A DNA stretch of 64,000 nucleotides from Semisulcospira habei (Eukaryota > Mollusca > Gastropoda > Semisulcospiridae): assembly GCA_036245525.1 (NCBI GenBank), contig BTPG01000002.1, positions 167,669,501-167,733,500 of the forward strand. The letters are read 5' to 3'. Of this stretch, positions 1 to 10,744 are shown in pieces (positions within the stretch are counted from its first letter, which is position 1; every line of letters starts with the position of its first letter). Both the position numbers and the translations under genes were made by a program. The notes under the pieces are model-generated. The model did no database searches. It saw only the letters and a list, made by a program, of their open reading frames with translations, and was not told the DNA's origin.

Positions 1-211
1 CTTGACGATCCCAGCATTTGACTAAACGTAGTCACTTTCAAAGACTAAAACAGCAGATCTTGGTGTTTTCACGGCCGGTAGGTCTATAGGCAATGTACCA
101 AACTGACATTTCAAAATAGTGAATTCAGCAAATTATTATTACTGAACTGAAAAAAAAAGCAGCCCGAGTAAACCCAAATGACTGACAAGAAAAAGGGCGC
201 GGGTTGACATG

Positions 212-374
212 TTGCAGGGGCTCATAAGGATCTATACCTCTTGCTGGCACCACTGACTTTGAATCCACTGAATTCATGGGACAGCTATTTTTATATTTTT
301 ATTTTTTATATTAGCGTTGAATTAACGAAAGACTACAAAAACACAGCCTGCGTCGAGTAGCACTGAACGGGTTC
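212..374 (+). mobile_element. Degraded family A element, right part
   Basis: Right core arm (GGGGCTCATAAGGATCTATA) and the A right flank (GAATCCACTG..., GTTGAATTAACGAAAGACT) ending in GCACTGAACGGGTT. The left arm is lost. Confidence 0.55.
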
Positions 375-569
375 AACTCAACCCATTTAGCGTGTGGGGA
401 CTTCTGAGAGAGGCGGCGGTAAGCCCATGCTATGGTCCGTTTGATCGTGGGCACACCCCAAGCGGCGCGTGGTTTGATCACAGCAATCGGCTCAAGTAAT
501 TCTAAAGACAGCGAGCTTTGCTGACTGAATTTCGTTGACTTCACACGACTGATGAAAGCGAACGGAGCT

Positions 570-845
570 AACGCGGCTGCCAAGCTATTCTGGCACCACC
601 CTTGAACTATCCATGGTCGATCCATGTCTTGTTGCAGTGATTGAATCGGGTCGAACCGCAAGGACGTCAAAATTCCCAAACGCTGAAGTCTTGATCGAAA
701 TACTTCATAAAATGACGGCAATCATCAATGGGGAAAACGACGCCCCTGAGAGTTCAAGGGTGGTGCCAGAATAGCTTGGCGCCTGTTGTCGCACCACCCT
801 TAAACTGTCCCGGTCGATCCATGTCTTGTTGTAGTGACTGAATGA
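570..845. mobile_element. Two degraded family B hairpin remnants
   Basis: A right arm at about 575-640 (CCAAGCTATTCTGGCACCAC, then GGTCGATCCATGTCTTGTTG) and a partly deleted hairpin at 747-845 whose right arm is shortened to GCACCACCCTTAAACT. Confidence 0.6.
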
Positions 846-1117
846 AAACGAAGGTTTCAGTCATGATCAGTGGTTTTTTTCTTTCCGGCTTTCGCATTCA
901 AACTGCTCTATTGTAAGTGCGCGACGATAGGTTGTGAAGTCATATTCTGCTTGATGTCAACGCCGATTTCTTTTTTATTTATTTAAAAAAAAATTATGTA
1001 CATAGAGAGGGAAAAAATCATGACATTCTGTTCCAGTTATTAAGGCCGCCCCGAATTTCGCCAGACTAACTTTATAATTGATCAGTGGCGTAGGTTAACC
1101 GGTATGGTTTGCCGGCG

Positions 1118-1245
1118 GTCCTTTGCTTACATGGGGGTCCGATGATAGTCTGTCTTGAGCGTAGTAGGCGCTGGCGCGCACGCGGTGACGCAGTGGATTT
1201 GCATTAGTCAAAGCGACTATAAGTCGGACCCCTATGTTTGCTAAT
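1118..1245. repeat. Dispersed repeat related to 17525-17728
   Basis: GGCGCGCACGCGGTGACGCAGTGGATTTGC...AGTCAAAGC...GTCGGACCCCTATG resembles one arm of the large imperfect palindrome at 17.5 kb (GGTGGCGCAACGGATTTAC...GTCAGGTCCCTATG). Confidence 0.5.
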
Positions 1246-1353
1246 GACAGGAACCGAGACGCTTTGACCCAGCCTTGTATTGAAAGGAAATAATCGGTTC
1301 AGTTTCAGTGTGTCGGCTTTGCCCTGCCCCCTCGACAACTTCCAAGTTAGTTA

Positions 1354-1476
1354 CCTAGTGCGTAAAAGGCCATCGGGCCCACATCGGCCGCCGTTGGTCC
1401 GCGCACGGCGCTGTGCGCGGGCCAACGGCGGCCTATGTCGGCCTATGTCGGCCCGATGGCCTTTTTGCGCATTGGG
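1354..1476. mobile_element. Family D hairpin MITE
   Basis: CCTAGTGCGTAAAAGGCC...GGCCTTTTTGCGCATTGGG. Nested GC-rich arms (GGCCGCCGTTGGTCCGCGCA and complement) surround a CGGCGC loop. A 10-bp piece, GCCTATGTCG, is duplicated in the right arm. Confidence 0.7.
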
Positions 1477-1624
1477 TATGTTGCACGTACGCTTCACACA
1501 TTCGAGACTGACTTTCGCAAACAGATAATTCGCGACATAGTAACACCAGGTATCCTTACGCGAAACGTCTCGAGCGATTGCGTTACTAATATCAGGCACG
1601 GATCAGTCACCACCACCACACCCC

Positions 1625-1905
1625 CACCCCCATCCCCTCACGGGGGAGGTCGGTGGGGTCCCAACGTTTTGTGTGGGACTCAGTTTCAACCTGACACGAA
1701 AGCCGGACTTTGCTTACCCGGTGGTCAAAAAATCAAAAAGTGGAGGAGGGGTGGGGGGATTGGAAGAGGGGGATCCAAACTTTAAAAAAAAAAAAAGGAC
1801 TTTGATATAACATTTTATTGTATTTTTGGCGGCCTAGGAAAGGGGGGGGGGGTGGAGGGGGAAGGGTTCCGGAACCACTGGGACCCCCCCCCCCCCATAT
1901 CAGTC
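1625..1905. mobile_element. Family P G/C-rich repeat copy
   Basis: Shares with 11441-11809 and 29545-29885 the order: G-run, GGGAC + CAGTTTCAACCTGACAC, TGGTCAAAAAATCAAAAAG, G-run, TCCAAACTTTAAAAA, GGACTTTGATATAACATTT, G-run, TTCCGGAACCACTGGGA. Confidence 0.55.
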
Positions 1906-1911
1906 CGTCCC

Positions 1912-2135
1912 TTAACCCTTACCATTCGTAATACACCAGTGTGTGAAATAATTTTGACTAAAATAGTTCAAGGGTAGTGCCAGAATAGCTTGGCGGCCCT
2001 AGGCGCCAAGCTATTCTGGCACCACCCTTGAACTAAAGCCATTGGTCTATATCCTTATCTGTAAGTACAATAATGTAGCTTGCATATGGCAGTGTACAAA
2101 TTTGAAGCGTTTAGCCTCGGTATGATATAGGTTAA
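1912..2135 (+). mobile_element. B2 hairpin MITE
   Basis: TTAACCCTTACCATTCG...CGGTATGATATAGGTTAA. The core palindrome (about 1967-2035) is AGTTCAAGGGTAGTGCCAGA...TTGAACT around GGCGGCCCTAGGCGCC. Confidence 0.85.
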
Positions 2136-2401
2136 TGTGGTAATAAATAGCATCAGTGACCCGTCAGTTCTTTGAATCAGGATGCAGGACATCCTACAGG
2201 TGGTAAGTAACTGATTCCGGGCTGAGACTGCACACGACTGACAGCTTAATTGTAAACCCGATAGGCTTTTTGAGTGTCTTATGGGGGTTGCATTTCAGGA
2301 AGTGGGGGTAACATTGCCGTCTCCCGTTTTGACCTTTCGACGAAAAAGTTTAAACAGAAAAGAAAAGAAACAAAGGGCGTGGGACATTCAGAAGATCAAG
2401 C

Positions 2402-2615
2402 TTAACCCATTTAATCCCACGACCGCGTTTCCCAAATTTTGGAGGCGTCATCTGACCACTGATGTGCCAGTTGCAGGAGATAGATCGATCATGGTAATTC
2501 AAGGGTATTGCCAGATTAGCTTGGCGCCTGACGGCGCCAAGCTAATCTGGCATTACCCTTGAATTATCATGGTCGATCCATCTCCTGCTGTAGTGCGTTG
2601 GGCCTAAATGGTTCA
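2402..2615 (+). mobile_element. B1 hairpin MITE
   Basis: It starts TTAACCCATTTAATCCCACG and ends GGGCCTAAATGGTTCA. Flanks carry AAATTTTGGAGGCGTCA and GGAGATAGATCGATCATGG. The core at 2498-2565 has the AGATTAGC/GCTAATCT version of the arms. Confidence 0.8.
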
Positions 2616-2963
2616 CGGCTACTACATTAGGCAAAACTTCTTAAGACCGACATCAGCTTTGTAAATTATATATGTGAAGTCACTTTATCCGTCGTGTGGG
2701 TGTAAGCCCATCCGCAATATGATGTACCGAAACAAGACTTGAGGATTTCACTTCATCCAACACCGAGCCATAAAAGAAGAAGTTAATACTATGTATATTT
2801 TCAATTGGCGTCGGTAAAGTGCGATTGTGACTTTACATCGGTTCAGTGCGCACCGGCCGGGCCTAGTTGCCCCCCCCCCCCCCCCCCCCCCCTCGATTTG
2901 CTTGCTGCCTCTGGTGAACAGCAGAATCGACAAAGCCAATCAGGTTGAGGTCATTGGTGCATT

Positions 2964-3035
2964 TTAACCCTTTGGCTGTCGGTAACGATTTTTGTCGGGA
3001 TGATTCCTACATAAATCATCGCGACCACAGATTGC
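2964..3035 (+). mobile_element. Degraded family C palindrome
   Basis: TTAACCCTTTGGCTGTCGGT...GATGATTCCTACATAAATCATCGCGAC. The right outer arm is lost. Confidence 0.55.
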
Positions 3036-3721
3036 TGTGGAGTTCCATGCTTTTGACTAAGCGGCCGACTATGCCAAGGAAAACGGCCACGTGATCGCGT
3101 TCTTGAATACCATTGGCCTGGCCCAGCGGTCTTTTTGAGTGAAGGTCGCGGGGCTGCTAGCACTACACGTGGGGAGGGGGGGGGGGTTCATATCTAGGAA
3201 TTACTAGCAGAAGTGCTCTTAGGCTCCACAGGCCGGCGTAATTTGGAAATCGATCACGCTCTAAGGTCACACACCCGCATCGTCAGTTCAGACGTTTGAC
3301 TTGATTACTACTCTTGAAATTTCTAGTAGCGCCCCCCCCCCCCACCCACCCCCCCCCCCCCCCCGCGGCGTGCCAGTGCACCAGATCCACCATGGCAGCG
3401 AAACTCTACTGACATCAGTCTATTGTTTATATCAAAGTGACGGACGCCTTTGGTGAGTTCTAATTCTCAAGGACAGACACAAGGTGAGGACATATACGTC
3501 AACCTTTAGTGATTACCCCTGACCGGCTCCAAGCTCCCCCCATGAGGGATTCTGTAGTATCTTATATCACCGCTACACAAATTGACCATTTTGTTGGAAG
3601 TTTTTCGACCGAAAAACTGACGCCGAAACTGAATAGCTTGGTTTGTCGCGCTTGTTCAACGCTGCCATTTCTAGCCGTGGAGGTGTGTTTCAGTGTCCTT
3701 CAGTGCCCGGTACGCGCATAT

Positions 3722-4135
3722 TGATGACGTCATGTGTAAGATCTCTCTATACGATTACACGGAACGTGCATTTCCCTAGTATAGGGCTTTGGAAGTTCCC
3801 CTCGTTGCTAGGGAGTGTCAGCTGCCGCGCCGCCATCTTGAGAGGACACGCTAGCCTGGCGATAGACTTAAGATAGTAGCGAAGTAGTGTTTCAACACGT
3901 TTTTCTTCATGTTTCTCCCTCTGAAAACAATCAAAAACAGATTCTGGTTAGCGGTTTCCTATGGTGATGGCAAGAGTTGCTGTTATTGTCTATAGCACGT
4001 CAGGACTTTCCTGACATTGTCCTGACAGTCCCAATGAGCGCATGAGTCGGTATATCCTCTCAAGATGGCCGCCACGACTAGCGTGATGACGTCAGCTTCC
4101 CGAGCCCTATTGACGCCCGGAGCCTTTGCCAGTGA
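3722..4135. promoter_or_regulatory. Divergent YY1/TISU-like sites with CREs
   Basis: CTCAAGATGGCGGC lies on the minus strand (ATG at 3836-3834) and CTCAAGATGGCCGCC on the plus strand (ATG at 4065), facing away from each other 230 bases apart. TGACGTCA occurs at about 3725 and 4087. The plus ATG opens 79 codons, the minus ATG about 29. Either a bidirectional promoter or an old inverted repeat (shared CCTCTCAAGATGGC and AGCCCTAT) explains it. No downstream exon is recognised. Confidence 0.35.
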
Positions 4136-4377
4136 AAAGGAACTCGTGTATTATTTTTGTGTGTGTGCCCCTTGCCCTGTGGAGCAGACGACAGAGGGAT
4201 GTCATCTTGACGACACCTCCATAATCCGTGTCCTAGGCCAGGTGTGGACAATTAATGTGACCCAGCCATCTATAAAAAGGAGCTTCAACTCATCGTTAAG
4301 GTGAGGCCACAAAGCACCAGGTCGTGTCAGGGTCACAAAACGGCCATGTATTTATCTTGACATCGTACTAAATTGGC

Positions 4378-4632
4378 TTAACCCATTGAGCCCCAACGCC
4401 TAACATGATTGATTGTACATTGCTTAACGTCCCGACAGCAACAAGGCTTTCTCAGGACGTGTCAACGCCTAACAGCAGGAGATGGATCGACCATGATAAT
4501 TCAAGGTTTGTGCCGAATGAGCTTGGCGCCGGCTTCATCATGGTTGATCCATCTCCTACAGCTGTTACAAAGTCACTAGGTAACACTTTCAAAATTTGGG
4601 AAGTTTATGCGTCCATGGGGTTGAATGGGTTA
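4378..4632 (+). mobile_element. B1 MITE with an S2 tail inserted; core arm deleted
   Basis: TTAACCCATTGAGCCCC...GGTTGAATGGGTTA. The core keeps the left arm (AGCTTGGCGCCGG) but the right arm is deleted up to ATCATGGTTGATCC. The left flank is split by 4406-4462 with the TSD CAACGCCTAACA. Confidence 0.75.
4406..4462 (-). mobile_element. 57-bp S2 retroelement 3' tail with TSD
   Basis: On the minus strand it reads ...GAAAGCCTTGTTGCTGTCGG then GACGTTAAGCAATGTACAATC and an ATCA tail. It is flanked by CAACGCCTAACA at 4394-4405 and 4463-4474. It is an extremely 5'-truncated but properly retrotransposed copy of the element at 48150-48536. Confidence 0.8.
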
Positions 4633-4684
4633 CACACCGATGTCCTCCTCCGGGGCTGGGGTGTAAGTTTGCCACGGATTATTA

Positions 4685-4750
4685 GCAAGAGGCATGGATT
4701 CTCATGAACCCCTGCTGCAGAAGGGGCTCATGAGAATCTATGCCTCTTGC
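4685..4750. mobile_element. Family A hairpin core
   Basis: GCAAGAGGCATGGATTCTCA...CTCTTGC with ATTCTCATGA/TCATGAGAAT paired and a CTGCTGCAG centre; no clear TTAA ends seen close by. Confidence 0.7.
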
Positions 4751-4833
4751 AGACGGAACTGGAAAAAGTCCTGTGTCTTACAGTCATGGGGTCAACTCAA
4801 GATTCCTTTGCTTGAGGAGATCCGAGGAGTAGA

Positions 4834-5044
4834 TTAACCGATTCCCTGCTGCTGATTGTATGTCTGAAATCGTTCATTGAACGACCAAAAGCCCGCACAA
4901 CCGTACAAGTAACATGGATACAAATCAGTCTCAGCAAGAGACATAGATCCTCATGAGCCCCCGCGACTGCGGGGGCTCATGAGGATCTATGTCTCTTGCA
5001 GTTGGATGACGTTCAGTATTCCAGTCTCGGCGTTGAAAGGGTAA
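4834..5044 (+). mobile_element. Family A hairpin MITE
   Basis: TTAACCGATTCCCTGC...GCGTTGAAAGGGTAA. Core 4934-4999 is perfectly paired in the GACATAGATCC/GGATCTATGTC version. Confidence 0.8.
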
Positions 5045-5326
5045 TTGGTCGTTTCAGTGAGGTCTAGATTCTCACGAGCCCCTGCAGCTGCATCTACGCC
5101 TCTAGAAGAAGTATAATGACAGTCACATAATCGCTATCGGGAGCACCCCACCCCCCACCACCCCCACTTCACCCCCCTCTTACTCTCGTCCCATCAAAAG
5201 ACGTCGAGTGTACTAGAGTGTAACGTTATGGGTGTCCTAGCAAGCAAAAGCTAAAAGAAGGCTCTCGCTCGCTCCCCCGCGCAAACAACGGCCGACGTCA
5301 GCCCTATCACCTTTCGCCAGCTGGGG

Positions 5327-5536
5327 CTAACCCGTTCAGTGCCAGCAGACTGTGTTTCTGCAATCTTCGTTCATTCAACACCAACACTAAACCGGCCTAG
5401 ATATCCGTTGAACATGGATTCAGAGTAGTGTGAGCACTAGAGGTATAGATCACCCGCAACTGCGGGGGCTCGTGAGGATCTATACCTCTTGCAGTTGGCT
5501 TGTGTTCCCCAAGATTTTCGGCACCTAACGGGTTAA
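5327..5536 (+). mobile_element. Family A hairpin MITE
   Basis: CTAACCCGTTCAGTGCCAGC...CACCTAACGGGTTAA, with the typical left flank CTGCAATCTTCGTTCATTCA. The left core arm lacks CTCATGAGCCC, so the hairpin is asymmetric. A further degraded A core lies at 5065-5105. Confidence 0.8.
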
Positions 5537-5995
5537 ATTGGCTTCTCCCGAGGCTATTTCCAGCCTTGAGTGCCACGCTAGACTGACGGAGACACGTCGC
5601 GACACCCTCACTGATTCTGGATTGGGAGTCAGCAAAATGTAAAGCGGGCGGGTCGCGTGAGATCGGTCTTTGTACATCTTGCTGTAGGCAACATCAATGA
5701 AAGCTATTAAACGGAGACCGTGAAATGTTGCGAAGTCCTTGTGCGTGTACAGGACGCGAGGTAACATCGCCCCCTCCCCCTCCCCCCGTCACCCCCCCCC
5801 CCCTTTCCACTGCTCTATTTGATTTGTCTGATTTTTTTTTACTTTCACTCTATCTCTCCAAAAATAAATATAAAAGAAAAAGAAAAAAAAAAGAAGAAGT
5901 ATAATATAAGAACGTCTTAATGGGGTATCGATCGCTCTATGATTATAACAAACTTTGTGTATAAAAACAAAAAGGTTTGTGTCCCCTCAGTAGGG

Positions 5996-6191
5996 CAAAA
6001 TGATGGACTTGTTCAACAGCAGGTTCGTTCAAAGGTCCTGGTAGCTCAAAGTGGCACAGTTGCAGTGCGCCTGAATTCATCAGTGTTCAGGTCGTACTCC
6101 ATAGGCAATGGATTTCCCTGCCCCCTCCCGTCAGGGCCGTCCATTATCAAGTCGGTGCCGTTGACGTTAAACCCCAAACTAACCAACCAAG
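5996..6191 (+). mobile_element. S1 SINE, 5'-truncated
   Basis: Body and tail of S1 (AAAGGTCCTGGTAGCTCAAA, GTCGTACTCCATAGGCAATG, GACGTTAAACCCCAAACTAA) without the tRNA-like head. Compare 43483-43782. Confidence 0.75.
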
Positions 6192-6511
6192 TCCCCATGG
6201 CATTATGTTTTGTCTGAATCTCACTGTATATTATTATATGTAAGATAACTTTGGTTCATAAAACTTCACGTAAATAGCTGGTAATAAAGTCTACGATGCA
6301 ACTGTGACAATCGTTTCGTTCGAATACTCGAGCTTTCAGACAGCCCTTCCCCCCTTTGTACTAAGTTACTTTTTTTTAATTCCATTGACTAAATATTTCA
6401 CACTCAAACCGTAAGTCGGAACACTAACTAGGCTCCAGTCGGGTTTAGGTGTTGTTCTTGGGGTTTCCATGTTTTTTGCTCGAAGAGGAACGCTTGTTTA
6501 ATTAGGATCAA

Positions 6512-6578
6512 CAAGAGGCACAGATCTTCATGAGGCCCCGCATCCTGCGAGGGCTCCTATGGCTCTATGCCTCTTGCA
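6512..6578. mobile_element. Degraded family A core
   Basis: CAAGAGGCACAGATCTTCAT...GGCTCTATGCCTCTTGC; arms now differ at several places. Confidence 0.6.
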
Positions 6579-6830
6579 GATGGAACTGAGGCCGACTTCA
6601 CTGCACTGACGTAGACATTTAAATTGTCTTAAATTCGCCAGGTAATGAAATGCACTTGCACGCTGTGTAGGCGTGAGAATGTAAGCACAGCCCGATTAAA
6701 TTATCCGCAGGTGTTTTTGGAGTACCCTAGGGCTTCTTTTGTCAGAGGAACATAGATGTAAATAATCTGCTATGATGATCGTCAGTTGAAGCAGATCAGA
6801 GTCCCATTAGGCATAAAAAATGATTTAGGT

Positions 6831-7048
6831 CAACCCTTTTCATCCTGATGCACCCATTGCTTGAAATAAATTTTGATTGATAGTTCAAAGTTCAAGGGTG
6901 GTGCCAGAATAGCTCGGCGTCTGAGGCGTCAAGCTATTCTGGCACCACCCTTGAACTAAAACGGTTGATCTATCTCCTAATCTGTAATTATCCTTCATAG
7001 GGCAATAAGCAAAATTTTCAAAATCAGTCCCAGGATGTAATGGGTTAA
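6831..7048 (+). mobile_element. B3 hairpin MITE
   Basis: CAACCCTTTTCATCCTGATG...CCCAGGATGTAATGGGTTAA. Flanks TTGAAATAAATTTTGATTGA and CTCCTAATCTGTAAT define the B3 type. The core around 6888-6957 has both inner arms changed to GGCGTC-type sequence. Confidence 0.75.
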
Positions 7049-7256
7049 ATTACCCCGTTCCTCACCAGGACAATGTTAAAGCGACCTATTCCAGGCAGTA
7101 AAAGGTTAACGGATCGCAATATTTTCTCTTTATTAGTATGTCTTACAAAACGCTGGACAAAAGGGCTTAGTTAAATTATGACTTGAAGTTTGAATGTTGA
7201 AAAACGAAAGACCTTCCGAAAAATGAAAGACGTTTCTGCACTTCTTCTCCTCAAGG

Positions 7257-7391
7257 TAAATTGGCACTACCCTTGAATTATCATAGTCGATCCGTCCATC
7301 ACCTGCAACTGATACATAGTCGTTTGGTGACACTTCCAAAATTACTTCGGCAAGGGAAATCGGCGGCCGCAGTGTTCAACTGATGGGTTAA
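7257..7391 (-). mobile_element. B1 MITE remnant
   Basis: Right half only: TTGGCACTACCCTTGAATTA, TCGATCCGTCC, CTTCCAAAATTACTT, ending ACTGATGGGTTAA. Confidence 0.55.
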
Positions 7392-7555
7392 CACATGCTA
7401 GACGTGCTGCATCCGGTTGCGGCACATGTCGAAACTAAGTTAGCTCATTGATTTGTCTGCTGGCTTGTAAATTCTGGGCTGGGCCCTACGCTTCCAAGGC
7501 GTTTGCCGTCTAACATCACAGACACAGCACACAGTTGGTCTATTGATGGGTCAGC

Positions 7556-7756
7556 TTAACCGATTCAAGTTAAAATTTTTTCTTATTAACCTATGAAGGC
7601 TACATTACAGATTAGGAGATAGATCAAGCATTTTAGTTCAAAGGTGTTGCCAGAATAGCTTGGAGCCTCAGGCGCCAAGCTATTCTGGCACCACCCTTGA
7701 ACTATCATAGTCTAATTTATTTCAAGCTATGGGAGTATCAGGATGTAAAGGGTTAA
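7556..7756 (-). mobile_element. B3 hairpin MITE
   Basis: It runs from TTAACCGATTCAAG to GGATGTAAAGGGTTAA in reverse orientation to 6831-7048, with GCTACATTACAGATTAGGAG on the left. The core has a few unpaired bases. Confidence 0.7.
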
Positions 7757-8179
7757 GTTATTCTCCCCAGGATCAAGCATCTCAACACAGTCAGAAAACT
7801 GTCTGCAACAGATACTGCTGACAGTATTATGTATGGGTCCTTTGTGTACTAACTTAGAGCTTTATGATGTAAATACAATGCCAAATGTCGAAATCCATCG
7901 TTTAGTGGGTGTGTTGTTTTTGTACCCGAGTGTGCAAATTATCGTCTGCATCGGTCTCGTTTTGAATTTGTGCATATTTACTAGCCTACGTCACAAGGCA
8001 GAACCCGGTCAATACTGCAGACGAGGTCATCGGTGTGGGTACACACGTGTCGGTGTAAACATGTACTAATGTTCTCCGGCATCCCTTTGACATAATTTTC
8101 CAGGAGAATGTAAAATAAACCTTTCACACTCGCTATGCTGTCAAAATCAATGCGGGTTCCGCTTGACCTGCTACCCTGA

Positions 8180-8319
8180 GTAATGATCGTGCTGGGGGCG
8201 TGGCTTGTTCGACTGGGTGACAAAAACGTGTCACGACCAGCGATGTCAGTGCCGCAATTTTGACACACACCGTAGTTTTCAGATCCTTGCAGCATAAAAT
8301 CTGATGAACTAGCTCGTAA
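8180..8319 (-). CDS. Possible second exon, Cys-x2-Cys-Gly motif
   Basis: Minus-strand frame after a moderate acceptor (TTTTTATCGTAAAG) is phase 0, matching the donor at 8455. It reads LRASSSDFMLQGSENYGVCQ then NCGTDIAGRDTFLSP..., leaving in a possible donor near 8180 (CTCAGG|GTAGCA). The C-x2-C-G-x-D-I-A pattern resembles the opening of CULT-type zinc domains, from general memory of the family. A second acceptor in another frame is also open, so this is tentative. Confidence 0.25.
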
Positions 8320-8455
8320 CTTTACGATAAAAACAGGTTTAAAATCTTGCAAAATCAGTAAGAGATAAATTCTACTGAAGATCATGAATTCTGAAAATCA
8401 CTAGCGCTCGCGGAACTATAGGAAGATCGACAAAGACCGTAGCCGGATTACTTAC

Positions 8456-8650
8456 TGATTCACATAGCAAGAAAGTGACAAATTCCGGATGCGGAGCGGT
8501 CAAGTCCAGTTCTATATTCTCTTGTTCGATGTCAATTCTACTCAGGGGTATCTTGTCTCTCTTTCTCTTTCTTCTCTTCAATTCCGAGTCTGTCATTGTC
8601 GGCCGGCGTGAGTCGAATGATACTTTTTTTCCCGCTGGTTCATCCGCCAT
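8456..8650 (-). CDS. Candidate first coding exon of an unrecognised gene
   Basis: The minus-strand ATG at 8650-8648 sits in ACAAGATGGCGGATG, close to the TISU/YY1 start element. The 65 codons read MADEPAGKKVSFDSRRPTM... with a basic run KRRKRKRDK (NLS-like) and end exactly at a consensus phase-0 donor, TCA|GTAAGT. Just upstream on the minus strand are CCAATCAGAG and, about 60 bases further, TGACGTCA. A possible next exon follows 136 bases downstream. I do not recognise the protein. The start, basic tract, donor and promoter motifs together make a real exon plausible, but the rest of the gene is not established. Confidence 0.55.
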
Positions 8651-8722
8651 CTTGTCTCTGATTGGTTATAATTATGCAGATGACCTAAGGTCGTATAGAA
8701 TAGTTATGACGTCAGCTACCAT
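8651..8722 (-). promoter_or_regulatory. Candidate promoter: CRE, CCAAT box and TISU
   Basis: Reading toward the exon on the minus strand: TGACGTCA (8707-8714), a TGCATAATTA octamer-like site, then CCAATCAGAG about 15 bases before the ATG. TISU starts are associated with very short 5' leaders, which fits the closeness of the CCAAT box only if transcription starts near 8670; this is inference. Confidence 0.4.
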
Positions 8723-9249
8723 CGCCTATCACTGAGAAGCAATCTTTTAACTGGGTCCAGTCAAAAGATTCCTCTGGCCTCTTTTTGCTTTAAACGGACG
8801 AAAGAAAGCATTTGGTGGGTCAATAGGGTGGTCATTGTCTAAGTGGGTGTGTATACTGAATCCCAGTAAAAGCTTTTTGCGAACTGAAGCATTAAAAAAG
8901 GTCAGGACTGCCCCCAAATGGCTGGATGTCAGTCAGGTGTAAACAAAAGCCCGGCCTCGGGCCCACGATTTCACGGCCGCAGTGGGCACGCGCACGGTGA
9001 TGTGCTCGGGCCTACTGCCGCGGCCTTCATGGGCCCCCCGAAGACGTTTTGCTACTGGGGTACATAGGGCCTCATGAGTAACTACTGAAAGCCCTCCACC
9101 CTCTCCCCTCCTTGCCCCTATCATGCAGACGAACGGAGGTTCGCATAATGCTGTAATGTGATGCGGGAGCCTCGTGTTTAGTTTCGGCTGCGTGCCGTGC
9201 GTAAAACAATTCGTGTCGGCCTCACCAACCTCGATCTGATCCCTGTGGG

Positions 9250-9384
9250 TTAGGCCGTATTAGCATTTTGATTACTCACTGCTTTGTTTCTTCCTGTCAA
9301 ACTCCATTTGAATTTGATTGTAAGCCTAAGTCTGATACAAACAGTTCTAAATAAGAGTTGGTCGTAGATTACGAGGAAGGGAGT

Positions 9385-9415
<31 letters not shown>

Positions 9416-9960
9416 AGAGGGGGCGGGGGGCGGGGGGTAGGCGAAACTGCCGGAATCGGCGTGATTTGCGTGATTGGCGTTTTGTCGGTTCTGGTGATTG
9501 CATTTTTCAGTTCAGCCTCGTGATCCGTGCAAAAAGAGTGCGTCGTGACTGAAACGTGAAAACCAACATAACTGAAAATATCCTGGTTATTTCGTGAAAC
9601 GTGAAATGCCTGCCTAGTGTTGCCAGACGGCTGAAAATTATACTCAGAAACTTTCACCTTCAGTTCTCTCCACACCCCTCCACCCCACCCCCTCCCCGTT
9701 TTTCAAGTAGAGTTTTTTCTTCGTCCGTCTCTTTTTATCGTGAAACGTAATTTTTTTTTTTTGGAGGCTGGGGGGAGGGGGGAGGGGGGGGGCGGGAGGG
9801 GGGGGGGAGGGGGTGCCGGGAAGGGAGGAGGGGAGATTGAATCTGTGATTCGTGAATCACAAAATAAATCGTGAGTCTGCGACGGTACCAACCCGCCCCC
9901 CTCCATCTAGTCCACGCGTCAATAGACTCTGAGGCCACTGCTAAGTTCCATGAGTTGTGA
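9250..9960. other. G-homopolymer-rich stretch without a gene
   Basis: G runs at 9386-9414 and 9770-9835 dominate. A motif GTGATTGGCGTTTT...GATCCGTG...GGTTATTTCGTGAAACGTG recurs at 44740-44900, so part is a dispersed repeat. No coding signal seen. Confidence 0.5.
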
Positions 9961-10236
9961 GTCCGTCCATGCTAGGCCCAAATAACGTACATCGCATCAG
10001 TGTCTCGTGACTCAACGAATGCCGCATTTGTTTTCAGTTTCTCAAGAACACGCGCCACTATGAAAACAAAATAGTTAGGCCTATATGCCTAAAGGTTAAA
10101 TGTCAGTCTGGGTACAGTAGACGTAAATTGTATGCTGGTTTGTGGTTTTCGACATTAGAACTGCCGGCCGTAAGGTCCAAAATCACACATGCCAGTTTTC
10201 GCACCCAGTTAAACAAACTGAAAAAGAAAAAATTCT

Positions 10237-10302
10237 GCAAGAGACATAGATCCTCATGCGTCCCCGCGAATGCGGGGGCTAATGAAGACCTATACATCTT
10301 TC
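10237..10302. mobile_element. Family A hairpin core
   Basis: GCAAGAGACATAGATCCTCA... then GGGGGCTAATGAAGACCTAT; arms partly diverged. Confidence 0.6.
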
Positions 10303-10680
10303 TGGACTAGTTTATGTCTATCTTTCTCGTTCGTCAGCCAGAGGTCGGCCTCAGGCTCGTTCCTTCCGACACGCATACGATCTTGATCTATGACGCAACT
10401 GACTTGATATGCGATAGGAGTCAGAAGTTGAGTTCCAGAACGTAAGTCCTACCGCGTTCAGCGCCAGCTGCGTGACACTTGCAGGCATTGACTATCTACT
10501 GCACTATCACAAGGCGCGAGAGGCGGATCGACACTGAATCCTAGCGGCACGAGGTTAGTTTCTGAGTGAAAATCAAAGTGTTAGACTATATCTTGGCCAA
10601 AAGCCAAAGTCATCATGTGCAGACACCGGCCAGGAGCCAAGATCGTGTAGTCGTGCCGGGCAGACATCGGGTAAATGTGT

Positions 10681-10744
10681 TGGTCTGTGATTTTGGACCT
10701 TACGGCGTTCGTCCGTAAGGTCCAAAGTCGCAGCCGGACCAGCA
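10681..10744. mobile_element. Family E hairpin
   Basis: TGGTCTGTGATTTTGGACCT + TACGG, GCGTTCG loop, then CCGTAAGGTCCAAAGTCGCA and GGACCAGC. A decayed F half (GGTTGTCTCCCTCGATTCGC) follows at 10768. Confidence 0.7.
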
